DNA of 64,000 nt, taken from Pseudomonas syringae KCTC 12500 (GTDB lineage: Bacteria > Pseudomonadota > Gammaproteobacteria > Pseudomonadales > Pseudomonadaceae). Each line of letters begins with the position of its first letter. The first letter of the stretch is position 1. The notes beneath the pieces are model-generated. The model saw nothing but the letters and a program-made list of their open reading frames with translations. It was not told the DNA's origin and searched no databases. Positions 24,023-32,947 of the stretch are shown here, in pieces. Location of the stretch: contig NZ_AYTM02000002.1 in the NCBI RefSeq assembly GCF_000507185.2, forward strand, positions 1,201,501-1,265,500, in the 5' to 3' direction. Position numbers and translations under genes: made by a program.

Positions 24023-25372
24023 TCAGTCCTGTTGAGGAGCGAGCGCCAGCTTGAGTGTTTCGATGGCACTGTCGCGCGCGGCAGCGTTGGCGAATACCGG
24101 ACTGTCCGCCACGCAGGCGCCGTCCAGCCACAGCGTGAAGCGATCGTCTTCGCTGCGCAGGTCCAGTTCGCCGCCCTGCTGCAACTGCTTGCTGACCACG
24201 CCTGCAGCCTTGCCATCGGCAAAGTTGCGCGACAACAGCAACTGCTCGCCATCGGCTGCCAGCAGACGGAAACGGAAGCTACCGTCGTCTTCACGGAAGC
24301 TGACGAAACGAGCGCCCTTGCTGGCCTTTTTCTTACCCGTGTCGGCGTTCTGCACCACGGTACGGAAAGACCGCAGGCCCACCGCCTCGCGCAATTCCTC
24401 GAGGAATGGGGTGGCGACACGTCGGGCTTTCTGCGCGCCAGCGAGCAGGATGTCTTCTAGATCGGCAGGACGCTCGATCAGCCCCAGATACTTTTCACGG
24501 GGCTCGCTCAGCTGTGCATCCAGCAACGTAAACAGACGATTCTTGGCTTCACCCCAACCCAGACCCTGCAACAGGTCAGCGCGGAACTCGGCGCACTGCT
24601 CGGCCGTCGAGAAAGCCTGGTACAGGGTAAACAGGTGCGAGGTGTCCGGGTCTTTCGCTTCGCCCGGGGCACGCGAGTCGGTGACGATGCGCGATATCGC
24701 GCTTTTCATGTCCTTGGCACCGCTGAACAACGGGATGGTGTTGTCGTAGCTCTTGGACATCTTGCGACCGTCCAGACCTGGCAGCGTAGCCACGCTCTCT
24801 TCGATCAGCGCCTCGGGCATGACGAAGAATTCCTTGCCATTGCCGAACAGGTGATTGAAACGCTGACCGATGTCACGGGCCATTTCAACGTGCTGAATCT
24901 GGTCGCGACCTACCGGAACCTGATGCGCATTGAACATCAGGATGTCGGCAGCCATCAGCACCGGGTAGCTGTATAGACCCATGGTGATGCCTGCGTCCGG
25001 GTCTTCGCCACCTTCCACGTTCTTGTCCACCGACGCCTTGTAGGCGTGGGCGCGATTGAGCAGGCCCTTGGCCGCGACGCAGGTGAGCAACCAGGTCAGT
25101 TCCGGGATTTCAGGAATGTCCGACTGGCGATAGAAGGTCACACGATCGACGTCCAGCCCCGCCGCCAGCCAGGTCGCTGCGATTTCCAGACGCGAGCGCT
25201 GAATCCGCAGCGGGTCATCGCATTTGATCAGCGCGTGGTAGTCGGCCAGAAAGTAGAACGAGTCGAAGTCGCTCTGACGGCTGGCGACAATGGCCGGGCG
25301 AATCGCGCCCGCGTAGTTGCCCAGATGGGGAGTGCCGGTGGTCGTGATACCGGTCAGGATACGAGTGGTCAT
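24023..25372 (-). CDS. trpS: Tryptophan--tRNA ligase with C-terminal extension
   Basis: Class I aminoacyl-tRNA synthetase charging tRNA-Trp. The Rossmann core has the HIGH-like TGTPHLGNY near the start and GRKMSKS mid-protein. At 449 aa it is about 110 residues longer than E. coli TrpS. The extra C-terminal part (about 350-449) contains two similar segments, [20 protein letters not shown] and [20 protein letters not shown], that look like YegP/DUF1508 repeats. ATG 25372 is used because the 13 upstream codons are not conserved-looking. Probably in one transcript with the upstream hydrolase. Confidence 0.95.
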   Translation of the reverse strand: MTTRILTGITTTGTPHLGNYAGAIRPAIVASRQSDFDSFYFLADYHALIKCDDPLRIQRSRLEIAATWLAAGLDVDRVTFYRQSDIPEIPELTWLLTCVAAKGLLNRAHAYKASVDKNVEGGEDPDAGITMGLYSYPVLMAADILMFNAHQVPVGRDQIQHVEMARDIGQRFNHLFGNGKEFFVMPEALIEESVATLPGLDGRKMSKSYDNTIPLFSGAKDMKSAISRIVTDSRAPGEAKDPDTSHLFTLYQAFSTAEQCAEFRADLLQGLGWGEAKNRLFTLLDAQLSEPREKYLGLIERPADLEDILLAGAQKARRVATPFLEELREAVGLRSFRTVVQNADTGKKKASKGARFVSFREDDGSFRFRLLAADGEQLLLSRNFADGKAAGVVSKQLQQGGELDLRSEDDRFTLWLDGACVADSPVFANAAARDSAIETLKLALAPQQD

Positions 25373-25411
25373 GGCAGGTCGCTTATCAATAGGATGCAAT
25401 ACGGGCTGCAA

Positions 25412-26041
25412 TCAGCTGGAAAGTCGCGGCAGGAGCAGATCTTTCAGATCAGTCAGCTTGCCGTGAAAAAAGTGTCCGCATTCTGCCACTTTCAGCAGCT
25501 CATGGGGACGTTGCAACGCGGCGGACCATGCATAGACCGTCTCAGGGTCGATCACTTCGTCGTTCTCCGGCTGAATGATCGTCAGCGGGCAAGCCTTGGG
25601 CAGTACGCTTTGGTCCTTGAGGCGCGACGCCGCAGCCGCAATCAGAAACAGATGCGTGAGCTTTTCACCCTGCGCTTCCAGCCTGCCACCCAGGTTTGCA
25701 GCAACGTAGCCGCCAAAGGAAAATCCGAACAGGGTCATCGGCAGATCAGGATGTTGCGCCCGCAGCCATTGGGCGGCAGCCTGGGCATCATCGATCTCGC
25801 CTGGCCCGGCAACCGAGGTACCGGCACTGGCACCGACGCCGCGATAATTGAAGCGCAACGTGATCAAACCCTGATCGCGTGCGGTACGCTGCAACGTCGA
25901 GACGACTTTATTGAGCATCGTTCCGCCCTGTATCGGGTTAGGATGACAGATCAGTGCAACACCTCGGGCGTCGGGGACATCCTGATACAGCGCTTCGAGC
26001 TGGCCTTCAGGGCCATCGATAAATAATGGGGTTTCACGCAT
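25412..26041 (-). CDS. Alpha/beta hydrolase, uncharacterised
   Basis: A 209-aa protein of the small dienelactone-hydrolase/YfbR-like alpha/beta hydrolase class. The nucleophile elbow GFSFGG has Ser near residue 106, an Asp lies in PENDEVID and the catalytic His in CGHFFHGKL. The early CHPNPIQGGTMLNKVV segment is typical of this family. No substrate can be named. ATG 26041 is preferred over TTG 26047. It lies 39 bp before trpS on the same strand and is divergent from zapG. Confidence 0.8.
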   Translation of the reverse strand: MRETPLFIDGPEGQLEALYQDVPDARGVALICHPNPIQGGTMLNKVVSTLQRTARDQGLITLRFNYRGVGASAGTSVAGPGEIDDAQAAAQWLRAQHPDLPMTLFGFSFGGYVAANLGGRLEAQGEKLTHLFLIAAAASRLKDQSVLPKACPLTIIQPENDEVIDPETVYAWSAALQRPHELLKVAECGHFFHGKLTDLKDLLLPRLSS

Positions 26042-26186
26042 GAGCAAAACAGAACTCCGTGACCTCGAAATGGGTCGACTCGTCTAGCTGATTGTCTGCG
26101 GCATGCATATCAACGATACGTCGCGGGTATACAGCGCAGGTTCGAGCCGTTAACGTAAAGCAAAGCCGTTTATAGAGGAAGGACTC

Positions 26187-26630
26187 GTGGAACACTCGCT
26201 CTTAGTCTGGTTGTTGCCGACGCTCGCCCTGGTGGCCGGTGTCGTCATTGGTTTTCTGGTGGCACGCCTGCTGCCCAACACCGTTCCGAACAGCACCCAG
26301 CGCCAGCTGGATGACATTCAGGAGCGTTTCGACGCCTATCAGAACGAGGTAGTCACGCACTTCAACAGCACGGCCAATCTGGTACAAAAGCTTTCACAGA
26401 GCTATCAGGATGTTCAGGAACACCTTGCCGAGGGCGCCAACCGTCTGGCTCTCGACGAGCTGACCCGCCAACGCCTGCTGGCCGCCCTGCACCCTGAGGC
26501 CAATCATGCGCACCGCGATCATCGCGACCGCCTGACCCCGCCACGTGACACTGAAACACCCAAGGATTACGCGCCCAAGTCGCCCAACTCCCCGGGCATG
26601 CTGGATGAGCATTACGGCTTGAAGAAGTAA
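26187..26630 (+). CDS. zapG: ZapG (YhcB, DUF1043) inner-membrane protein
   Basis: Small inner-membrane protein tied in enterobacteria to cell division and envelope biogenesis. The 147-aa product has one N-terminal membrane segment (about 6-28), then a coiled coil (about 35-95: QRQLDDIQERFDAYQNEVVTHF) and a charged, proline-rich tail. The start is GTG at 26187 with AGGAAGGA just upstream. Followed by a strong terminator. Confidence 0.88.
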   Translation: MEHSLLVWLLPTLALVAGVVIGFLVARLLPNTVPNSTQRQLDDIQERFDAYQNEVVTHFNSTANLVQKLSQSYQDVQEHLAEGANRLALDELTRQRLLAALHPEANHAHRDHRDRLTPPRDTETPKDYAPKSPNSPGMLDEHYGLKK

Positions 26631-26651
26631 GCTTTCGCAGCCACACAAAAA

Positions 26652-26687
26652 GCCCGCCGCAGAGAGCATCTGCGGCGGGCTTTTTTT
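26652..26687. terminator. Bidirectional terminator between zapG and cysNC
   Basis: GCCCGCCGCAGA (26652-26663) pairs perfectly with TCTGCGGCGGGC (26669-26680); seven T follow and five A precede, so it can stop both converging transcripts. Confidence 0.9.
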
Positions 26688-26743
26688 GTAGCATCGAAAC
26701 TGCAATCCCTTGCGGAGGCAAGCCCCCTGCCAGGGGATATGAA

Positions 26744-28642
26744 TCAGATCGCGCCGCGGCTGCGCAGCAGATCCAGCACCTGCCTGACGCTTTCTTCCAC
26801 GTTGAGTGTCTGCGTGTCGATCACCAGATCGGCATTCAGCGGCACGTCATACGGGAAGGACTCGCCAGGGATATTGTCGCCATCAGCGGCATACAGGCCC
26901 TGCGGATCACGCTCGCGGCAGACCGTTGGCGACGCCTGTACATAGACGGTGAGCAGGCGATCCTTGCCGATCAGCGCCTTGGCGCGCTCACGCCCTTCGG
27001 CATCCGGAGCAACGAATGCGGCCAGGGTCAACAGGCCGGCTTCGTTGAACTGACGCGCCACATGCGCGGCACGGCTCCAGTTCTCGGTACGACCTGCACG
27101 ATCCTGTGGCAAGCCTTTGTTCAGGTCATGACGCAGGTTCTGACCGTCCAGGACATAGACCGCACGGCCCATGTCGAACAGCTTGCGCTCGACCGCATAG
27201 GCCAGCGTGCTTTTGCCCGCGCCGGAAAGGCCGCTGAACAACACAGTGGCCGGTTGCTGACCGAAGCGCTGCGCGCGCTCTTCGGTGGAGACGTGAGCCA
27301 GTTCGCCATGGTGCTGCGAGCCGCCACCTGAAACCGGCTTGGCGATGATCATGCCCGCCGCAACGGTGCCATTGGTCAAACGATCGATGACGATGAACGA
27401 ACCCGTGGTGCGGTTGCTGCTGTAGCCGTCCAGCGCGATGGGCGCATCAAGGCTGACCTTGACGCGGCCGATCTCGTTCAGTTGCAACGAGCTGGCAGGG
27501 CCTTCCTCCAGCGTGTTCACATCGACCCGATGGGTGATGCTGGCAATGGAGCCTGGCACATAGCTGGTGGCGCGCTTGATGTCGTACTTCTTGCCCGGCA
27601 GCATCGGTTCTTCGGCCATCCACACCAGCATGGCATCGAACGCATCGCTGACCTGCGGAACGTTGTCGGCATGCACCAGCAGGTCACCACGGGAAATGTC
27701 GATCTCGTCTTCCATGGTCAGCGTCACCGCCTGACCCGGCCCCGCCTGCTCCAGCTCGCCTTCAAAGGTGACGATGGACTTCACACGGCTGCTCTTGCCC
27801 GACGGCAGCACGACGATCTCGTCGCCCTTGTGCACGATGCCGCTGGCCAGCGTACCAGCGAAACCCCGGAAGTTCAGGTTCGGACGGTTGACGTACTGCA
27901 CCGGGAAACGCAGGTCCGCATAGTTACGGTCGCTGGCGATTTCGACCGTTTCGAGAATTTCCATCAGCGACTGGCCGGTGTACCAGGGCGAACGCTCGCT
28001 CTTGTTCACCACGTTGTCGCCCTTGAGCGCCGACATAGGTACAAAAGCCATGGTGGTCGGCTTGAACGCGATGCCGTCGGCAAACTTCAGGTAATCGGCC
28101 TTGATCGACTCGAAAACGCTTTCATCGAAGCCGTTGAGGTCCATCTTGTTGATGGCGACGACGATATGCTTGATGCCCAGCAGCGAGGCGATATAGCTGT
28201 GACGACGGGTCTGGGTCTGCACGCCGTAGCGGGCGTCCACCAGAATGATCGCCAGGTCACAGGTCGACGCACCGGTGGCCATGTTGCGGGTGTACTGCTC
28301 GTGGCCCGGGGTGTCGGCGATGATGAATTTGCGCTTGGCCGTGGAGAAATAGCGATAAGCGACATCGATAGTGATGCCCTGCTCCCGCTCGGCCTGCAGG
28401 CCATCCACCAGCAACGCCAGATCGACGTCATCACCCGTGGTACCGGACTTCTTCGAGTCACGGGTGATGGCTTCCAGGTGATCCTCGTAGATCATCTTGG
28501 AGTCGTGCAGCAAACGCCCGATCAGCGTGCTCTTGCCGTCATCGACGTTGCCACAGGTAAGAAAACGCAGCATTTCCTTGCGTTCGTGCTGGCCCAGGTA
28601 GGCGAGGATGTCCTCGCTGATCAAATCAGATTGGTGACTCAT
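26744..28642 (-). CDS. cysNC: CysNC: sulfate adenylyltransferase large subunit/APS kinase fusion
   Basis: Bifunctional sulfate activation enzyme: the N-terminal GTPase (CysN) drives ATP sulfurylase with CysD, and the C-terminal APS kinase (CysC) makes PAPS. The 632-aa protein has the EF-Tu-like G1 loop GNVDDGKST (31-39), [15 protein letters not shown] and NKMDL, and a second P-loop GLSGAGKST (about 471-479) for the kinase. The fusion is known in Pseudomonas. The ATG at 28642 has GGAG 10 nt upstream, which lies in the flanking direct repeat of the inserted cassette that separates it from cysD. Confidence 0.95.
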   Translation of the reverse strand: MSHQSDLISEDILAYLGQHERKEMLRFLTCGNVDDGKSTLIGRLLHDSKMIYEDHLEAITRDSKKSGTTGDDVDLALLVDGLQAEREQGITIDVAYRYFSTAKRKFIIADTPGHEQYTRNMATGASTCDLAIILVDARYGVQTQTRRHSYIASLLGIKHIVVAINKMDLNGFDESVFESIKADYLKFADGIAFKPTTMAFVPMSALKGDNVVNKSERSPWYTGQSLMEILETVEIASDRNYADLRFPVQYVNRPNLNFRGFAGTLASGIVHKGDEIVVLPSGKSSRVKSIVTFEGELEQAGPGQAVTLTMEDEIDISRGDLLVHADNVPQVSDAFDAMLVWMAEEPMLPGKKYDIKRATSYVPGSIASITHRVDVNTLEEGPASSLQLNEIGRVKVSLDAPIALDGYSSNRTTGSFIVIDRLTNGTVAAGMIIAKPVSGGGSQHHGELAHVSTEERAQRFGQQPATVLFSGLSGAGKSTLAYAVERKLFDMGRAVYVLDGQNLRHDLNKGLPQDRAGRTENWSRAAHVARQFNEAGLLTLAAFVAPDAEGRERAKALIGKDRLLTVYVQASPTVCRERDPQGLYAADGDNIPGESFPYDVPLNADLVIDTQTLNVEESVRQVLDLLRSRGAI

Positions 28643-28651
28643 AGCGGTTGA

Positions 28652-28656
28652 GCTCC
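28652..28656. repeat. Candidate target-site duplication, left copy
   Basis: GCTCC immediately left of the cassette's inverted repeat; an identical GCTCC follows the right end at 29091-29095. On the coding strand it reads GGAGC and supplies the cysNC Shine-Dalgarno. Confidence 0.55.
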
Positions 28657-28684
28657 AAGCTGTAAGCTTCAAGCGGCAAGCTTG
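28657..28684. repeat. Left terminal inverted repeat, four AAGC heptamers
   Basis: AAGCTGT, AAGCTTC, AAGCGGC and AAGCTTG follow each other with AAGC at 28657, 28664, 28671 and 28678. The 18-bp core AGCTTCAAGCGGCAAGCT (28665-28682) recurs inverted and perfect at 29066-29083; over 25 bp the two ends match at 23 positions. Confidence 0.8.
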
Positions 28685-28695
28685 TCGGCGTACAG

Positions 28696-29037
28696 CTATT
28701 CAGAAATTTTGTTGATCAGCCCGCACAGCATTTTCGAGAGCTCGCGGGTTTCAGTAATCAATGCTGCTGCAACTGCCTCAGGGATATAACCGATTTCACT
28801 GCCGATCATGAGCTGAGTTCTCAGCTCGCCGCACGAGGCTTTCGCAATATACAAAAAGCGACATTTGTCCTTGGCAGTGAATCGCTCCATGCCCTCAGCA
28901 ATATTGCTTGGTACCGACAAACCAGAGCGTGTGATCTGGCTTCTGAAAGCCAGATCAGGGCAAGACGCCGTTTGCCTGTAGAGAATGACCGCCAGCGCCT
29001 TTACTCTTTGCCATACCAAGAGTCTCTCGAAGTCCAT
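28696..29037 (-). CDS. Four-helix-bundle protein, S23/IVS-encoded family
   Basis: A 113-aa protein of the family first known from 23S rRNA intervening sequences. The hallmark [13 protein letters not shown] lies at about residues 40-52, with [14 protein letters not shown] at the N-terminus and four amphipathic helices predicted by eye. The function of the family is unknown; related Avd proteins assist diversity-generating retroelements, but no reverse transcriptase or variable repeat is seen here. AGGGGA lies 5 nt before the ATG. It is co-directional with cysD and cysNC, and its codon use and base composition look less GC-rich than its neighbours, which suggests acquisition. Confidence 0.85.
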   Translation of the reverse strand: MDFERLLVWQRVKALAVILYRQTASCPDLAFRSQITRSGLSVPSNIAEGMERFTAKDKCRFLYIAKASCGELRTQLMIGSEIGYIPEAVAAALITETRELSKMLCGLINKISE

Positions 29038-29065
29038 TTCGATCCCCTGCTTTTAATTTTCTTGT

Positions 29066-29090
29066 AGCTTGCCGCTTGAAGCTAAAAGCT
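29066..29090. repeat. Right terminal inverted repeat of the cassette
   Basis: AGCTTGCCGCTTGAAGCT (29066-29083) is the exact reverse complement of 28665-28682, and AAAAGCT completes the outer heptamer. The right GCTCC direct repeat (29091-29095) directly abuts the cysD stop codon (29096-29098). Confidence 0.8.
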
Positions 29091-29095
29091 GCTCC

Positions 29096-30013
29096 TTAGA
29101 AATAACCCTGACGTTTCTTTTCTTCCATCGAACCAGCGCCGTCATGGTCGATGACCCGGCCCTGGCGTTCGGAAGTTCGCGTCAGCAACATTTCCTGAAT
29201 GATGTCGGTCAGGCTGGTCGCTTCGGACTCGACGGCACCGGTCAGCGGGTAGCAGCCCAGGGTGCGGAAACGGACCTTTTTCTTGACGATGCGCGACTTC
29301 TCTTCATCGGTGAGATGCTCGAGGATGCGCTCGTCGTCGATCATGATCAGCGTGCCGTTCCTCTCGATAACGTCGCGTTCGGCGGCGAAATACAGCGGCA
29401 CGATCGGGATGCCTTCAAGGTAGATGTACTGCCAGATATCCAGCTCGGTCCAGTTGGAGAGCGGGAACACACGGATCGACTCACCTTTGTTGACGTTGCC
29501 GTTGTAGACGTTCCACAACTCGGGACGCTGGTTTTTCGGGTCCCAGCGGTGCTTGCTGTCGCGGAACGAGTAGACGCGTTCCTTGGCCCGGGACTTCTCT
29601 TCGTCGCGTCGGGCACCGCCAAAGGCGGCGTCGAAACCATGCTTGTCGAGCGCCTGCTTCAGGCCCTCGGTCTTCATGATGTCGGTGTGTTTGGCGCTGC
29701 CATGGGTGAACGGGTTGATGCCCTGCGCCACGCCATCGGGGTTGATGTGGGTGATCAGGTCCAGGCCCATTTCCTCGACCATCTGGTCGCGAAAGCGATA
29801 CATCTCCTGGAATTTCCAGCGGGTATCGACGTGCATGACCGGGAATGGCAGTTTACCGGGGAAGAATGCCTTGCGCGCCAGGTGCAGCATCACGGCCGAA
29901 TCTTTGCCGATCGAGTACAGCATCACCGGGTTATCGAACTCGGCGGCGACCTCGCGGATGATGTGGATGCTTTCCGCCTCCAGCTGTTTCAGATGCGTCA
30001 GTTTGTCAACCAT
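29096..30013 (-). CDS. cysD: Sulfate adenylyltransferase subunit 2
   Basis: PP-loop ATP sulfurylase subunit making adenosine 5'-phosphosulfate with the GTPase CysN. The 305-aa product has the SIGKDSAVM pyrophosphate loop (about 34-42), the [22 protein letters not shown] segment and the C-terminal EEKKRQGYF ending typical of the family. It heads the cysD-cysNC operon; in P. aeruginosa the two genes adjoin, but here the S23 cassette lies between them. Confidence 0.96.
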   Translation of the reverse strand: MVDKLTHLKQLEAESIHIIREVAAEFDNPVMLYSIGKDSAVMLHLARKAFFPGKLPFPVMHVDTRWKFQEMYRFRDQMVEEMGLDLITHINPDGVAQGINPFTHGSAKHTDIMKTEGLKQALDKHGFDAAFGGARRDEEKSRAKERVYSFRDSKHRWDPKNQRPELWNVYNGNVNKGESIRVFPLSNWTELDIWQYIYLEGIPIVPLYFAAERDVIERNGTLIMIDDERILEHLTDEEKSRIVKKKVRFRTLGCYPLTGAVESEATSLTDIIQEMLLTRTSERQGRVIDHDGAGSMEEKKRQGYF

Positions 30014-30166
30014 GGCTACTCACGGATTGCGTTCGTTATGGACCGGGAAACCCCGGGGCGGCCAGCGGGCCGTATTCGAGCCGGGCACTTTAACATGCGT
30101 GATATCGCTAATCAGCGATGCAACTAGATCGAAACGATCTATGCATATGCCCTGCTGTTTGATCGT

Positions 30167-30925
30167 TCAAATCGGATTCGGACAGTCGATAAAGATATGC
30201 TCGAGCGCAAAGCGCCGCGCCAGGTAGTCGCCCAGTGCCTGAACGCCATAGCGCTCGGTGGCATGATGGCCGGCGGCGATGAAGCTGATGTCGTTCTCTC
30301 GTGCGCTATGAAACGTCTGCTCCGACGCTTCGCCACTGAGGAACAGGTCGACGCCCTCAAGCACCGCCTGATCGATGTAGTTCTGCCCCCCACCCGTGCA
30401 CCAGCCGACACGGCGAATCATCTGACTGCCTTCGATGAGCAATGGCTCACGCCCCAGCGCGTCCTGCACGCGACGAGCGAAATCCCGCGCAGTCATGGGT
30501 TCGGACAGCGAACCGATCAGCCCGACCACGCGCGGGTTTTCGGGGTCCAGAGGACCTTCGACCGTGATGTCCAGTTGACGCGCCAGTTGCACGTTGTTGC
30601 CCACCTCGGGATGCACATCCAGCGGCAGGTGGTAGGCCAGCAGGCTGATGTCATGCTTGAGCAAAGTTTTCAGGCGACGCTGCTTCATGCCGACGACACA
30701 CGGGTTTTCGCCCTTCCAGAAATAACCGTGGTGGACCAGAACCAGATCAGCCTGAGCGTCGACTGCCGCGTCCAGCAGGGCCTGACTGGCCGTCACGCCA
30801 CTGACGATGCGCATGACTTGCGGCCGCCCTTCGACCTGCAGGCCATTGGGGCAGTAATCCTGAATCCGGGCACTGTTCAGATAGCGGTCGGCTTCTTCGA
30901 CCAGGGTGCTCAGGGCAACAGCCAT
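30167..30925 (-). CDS. Nif3-like dinuclear metal centre protein
   Basis: YbgI/NIF3 family (GTP cyclohydrolase I type 2 homologue), a hexameric metal-binding protein of uncertain role. The 252-aa product has the expected ligands: VHHGYFWKG in the first half and AAGHHATERYG plus a nearby Glu in the second. Divergent from algW with a 111-bp gap. The 153-bp gap to cysD holds the palindrome TAGATCGAAACGATCTA at 30124-30140, without a T tract. Confidence 0.9.
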   Translation of the reverse strand: MAVALSTLVEEADRYLNSARIQDYCPNGLQVEGRPQVMRIVSGVTASQALLDAAVDAQADLVLVHHGYFWKGENPCVVGMKQRRLKTLLKHDISLLAYHLPLDVHPEVGNNVQLARQLDITVEGPLDPENPRVVGLIGSLSEPMTARDFARRVQDALGREPLLIEGSQMIRRVGWCTGGGQNYIDQAVLEGVDLFLSGEASEQTFHSARENDISFIAAGHHATERYGVQALGDYLARRFALEHIFIDCPNPI

Positions 30926-30967
30926 AAAAGACTCCTAAATATGCAGTTCAGAGCTGCGTTGTACTCG

Positions 30968-30973
30968 TATAAT
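30968..30973 (+). promoter_or_regulatory. Probable -10 box of algW
   Basis: A perfect TATAAT lies 63 bp before the algW ATG. The matching -35 region is weak (AGTTCA at 17-bp spacing). Confidence 0.5.
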
Positions 30974-31036
30974 GCCCGCCATTATGGCGCACCCGTGGCA
31001 AAACTTTCTGCGCCCGCAACCATCAGGACTTGTTAA

Positions 31037-32197
31037 ATGTTCAAGGCACTGCGTTTTTTCGGCTGGCCATTGCTGGCTGGCGTGCTTATCGCCATGCTGA
31101 TTATTCAGCGCTACCCGCAGTGGGTCGGTCTGCCGAGCCTGGATGTCAATCTGCAACAGGCCCCACAGACCACCAATGTCATGCAAGGTCCGTCTTCCTA
31201 TGCCGACGCGGTCATTGCCGCAGCGCCCGCGGTGGTCAACCTCTATACCACCAAGATGGTCAACAAGGGCAACAACCCGCTTTTCGAAGACCCGCAGTTC
31301 CGACGCTTCTTCGGCGACAACACGCCCAAGCAGAAGCGTATGGAATCGAGCCTCGGTTCTGGCGTGATGATGAGCCCCGAAGGCTACATACTGACCAACA
31401 ACCACGTCACCACCGGCGCGGACCAGATCGTGGTCGCGCTCAAAGACGGCCGCGAAACCATTGCCCGGGTCATCGGCAATGACCCGGAAACCGACCTGGC
31501 GGTGCTCAAGATCGACCTGAAAAACCTGCCGGCGATTACCATCGCGCGCTCTGACAGCATCCGCATCGGCGACGTGGCACTGGCGATCGGCAACCCGTTC
31601 GGGGTCGGCCAGACCGTGACCATGGGCATCATCAGTGCCACCGGGCGCAATCAATTGGGCCTCAATACTTATGAAGACTTCATTCAGACCGATGCGGCCA
31701 TCAATCCGGGTAACTCGGGCGGCGCGCTGGTGGACGCCAGCGGCAATCTGATCGGTATCAATACCGCGATCTTTTCCAAGTCCGGCGGCTCGCAGGGCAT
31801 CGGCTTCGCCATTCCGACCAAGCTGGCTATGGATGTCATGAAGTCGATCATCGAGCATGGTCAGGTCATTCGTGGCTGGCTGGGCATCGAAGTTCAACCT
31901 CTGACTCAGGAACTGGCCGAATCCTTCGGGCTGAAGGATCGTCCAGGTATCGTCGTGGCGGGCATCTTCCGCGACGGACCGGCGCAGAAAGCCGGGCTGC
32001 AACTGGGCGACGTGATCCTGAGCATCAATGGCGAACCTGCCGGCGACGGTCGTCGCTCGATGAACCAGGTGGCGCGCACCAAACCCAAGGACAAGATTGC
32101 GATCGACGTGATGCGTAACGGCAAGGAAATGCGCCTGAGCGCCGAAGTCGGCCTGCGCCCACCGCCCGCCCCAACACCCGTCGCCGCGCCGGAGTGA
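31037..32197 (+). CDS. algW: AlgW/DegS-type periplasmic serine protease
   Basis: Inner-membrane-anchored HtrA protease that senses misfolded outer-membrane proteins and makes the first cut in the anti-sigma factor MucA, releasing AlgU. The 386-aa product has one N-terminal membrane anchor (about 8-24), a trypsin-like domain with His123 (TNNHV), Asp153 (ETDLAVLK) and Ser227 (GNSGGA), and one PDZ domain (about 270-365). A single PDZ and a retained anchor fit AlgW rather than MucD. The proline-rich tail ends 90 bp before a large repeat array. Confidence 0.93.
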   Translation: MFKALRFFGWPLLAGVLIAMLIIQRYPQWVGLPSLDVNLQQAPQTTNVMQGPSSYADAVIAAAPAVVNLYTTKMVNKGNNPLFEDPQFRRFFGDNTPKQKRMESSLGSGVMMSPEGYILTNNHVTTGADQIVVALKDGRETIARVIGNDPETDLAVLKIDLKNLPAITIARSDSIRIGDVALAIGNPFGVGQTVTMGIISATGRNQLGLNTYEDFIQTDAAINPGNSGGALVDASGNLIGINTAIFSKSGGSQGIGFAIPTKLAMDVMKSIIEHGQVIRGWLGIEVQPLTQELAESFGLKDRPGIVVAGIFRDGPAQKAGLQLGDVILSINGEPAGDGRRSMNQVARTKPKDKIAIDVMRNGKEMRLSAEVGLRPPPAPTPVAAPE

Positions 32198-32381
32198 CGC
32201 CAGCACCTGGAAGTGCGGTACAACGCAGATCTGTGACGCCGGGAATAAAAGGTGTCCACGCTTCTGCCCGGAGGGCGTGAGAGCGAGGTGTTTTCGGGCC
32301 ATGTGAAACACTCACATGAAACACTCACACAGGTCGGCTGTGTTTCGAGCCATGCGAATGCCCTGCGGCACTGATGACCTT

Positions 32382-32471
32382 GTGGGAGCGAGCTTGCTCG
32401 CGAAGACGGTGTTTCAGTCGATGCATTTTCGGCGCTTGTGCAGCCCCTTTCGCGAGCAAGCTCGCTCCCAC
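32382..32471. repeat. REPIN copy 1
   Basis: A 90-bp palindrome-flanked unit starting GTGGGAGCGAGCTTGCTCGC and ending with the inverse GCGAGCAAGCTCGCTCCCAC, around a central stretch of about 50 bp. This is the classic doublet of REP sequences abundant in P. syringae and P. fluorescens. The mobilising RAYT transposase is not in this window. Confidence 0.9.
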
Positions 32472-32600
32472 AGGTCCGGGGTGTTTTCGAGCCATGTGAA
32501 ACACTCACACAGGTCCGAGGTGTTTTCGAGCTATGTGGATTACTCACACAGGTCGGCTGTGTTTCGAGCCATGCGAATGCCCTGCGGCACTGATGACCTT

Positions 32601-32690
32601 GTGGGAGCGAGCTTGCTCGCGAAGACGGTGTTTCAGTCGATGCATTTTCGGCGCTTGTGCAGCCCCTTTCGCGAGCAAGCTCGCTCCCAC
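32601..32690. repeat. REPIN copy 2
   Basis: Same 90-bp REPIN, by eye identical to copy 1, in the same orientation and at the same place inside its 141-bp unit, showing it was copied with the unit rather than inserted separately. Confidence 0.9.
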
Positions 32691-32857
32691 AGGGCCGGGG
32701 TGTTTTCAAGCCATGTGAAACACTCACACAGGGCCGTGGTGTTTTCGGGCCATGTGAAACACTCACACAGGTCCGGGGTGTCTTCAAGCTATGTGGATTA
32801 CTCACATAGGTCGGCTGTGTTCGAGCCATGCAAATGCCCTGCGGCAATGATGACCTT

Positions 32858-32947
32858 GTGGGAGTGAGCTTGCTCGCGAAGACGGTGTTTCAGTCGATGC
32901 ATTTTCGGCGCTTGTACAGACCCTTTCGCGAGCAAGCTCGCTCCCAC
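32858..32947. repeat. REPIN copy 3
   Basis: Third 90-bp copy with a few substitutions (GTGGGAGTGAGC at the left end; TGTACAGACC in place of TGTGCAGCCC centrally). It is the most diverged copy and sits in the last 141-bp unit. Confidence 0.9.

Larger units (their letters stand above)
28657..29090. mobile_element. Putative mobile cassette with one S23-type ORF
   Basis: A 434-bp unit with about 25-bp terminal inverted repeats, GCTCC direct repeats outside both ends, and a single 113-codon ORF inside. It is inserted exactly between the cysD stop codon and the cysNC ribosome-binding site, in an operon whose two genes are otherwise adjacent. No transposase is encoded, so movement would need a factor elsewhere. 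Repeats are seen directly; mobility is inferred. Confidence 0.6.

Noticed and set aside
28696..29037. Diversity-generating retroelement (Avd-like protein)
   Set aside because: The four-helix-bundle fold is shared with Avd, but no reverse transcriptase, template repeat or variable repeat is in the window.
28696..29037. 23S rRNA intervening sequence
   Set aside because: The S23-type ORF lies between cysD and cysNC; no rRNA gene is present in the window.
31906..32847. 313-codon minus-strand ORF across the repeat array and the 3' end of algW
   Set aside because: Same repeat-driven open frame in antisense, continuing into algW, which has clear coding evidence on the other strand.
32316..32867. 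183-codon plus-strand ORF across the repeat array
   Set aside because: It is open only because both repeat steps (39 and 141 bp) are multiples of three. The product is the familiar conceptual translation of REP sequences (VGASLLAK, FREQARSH), with no ribosome site.
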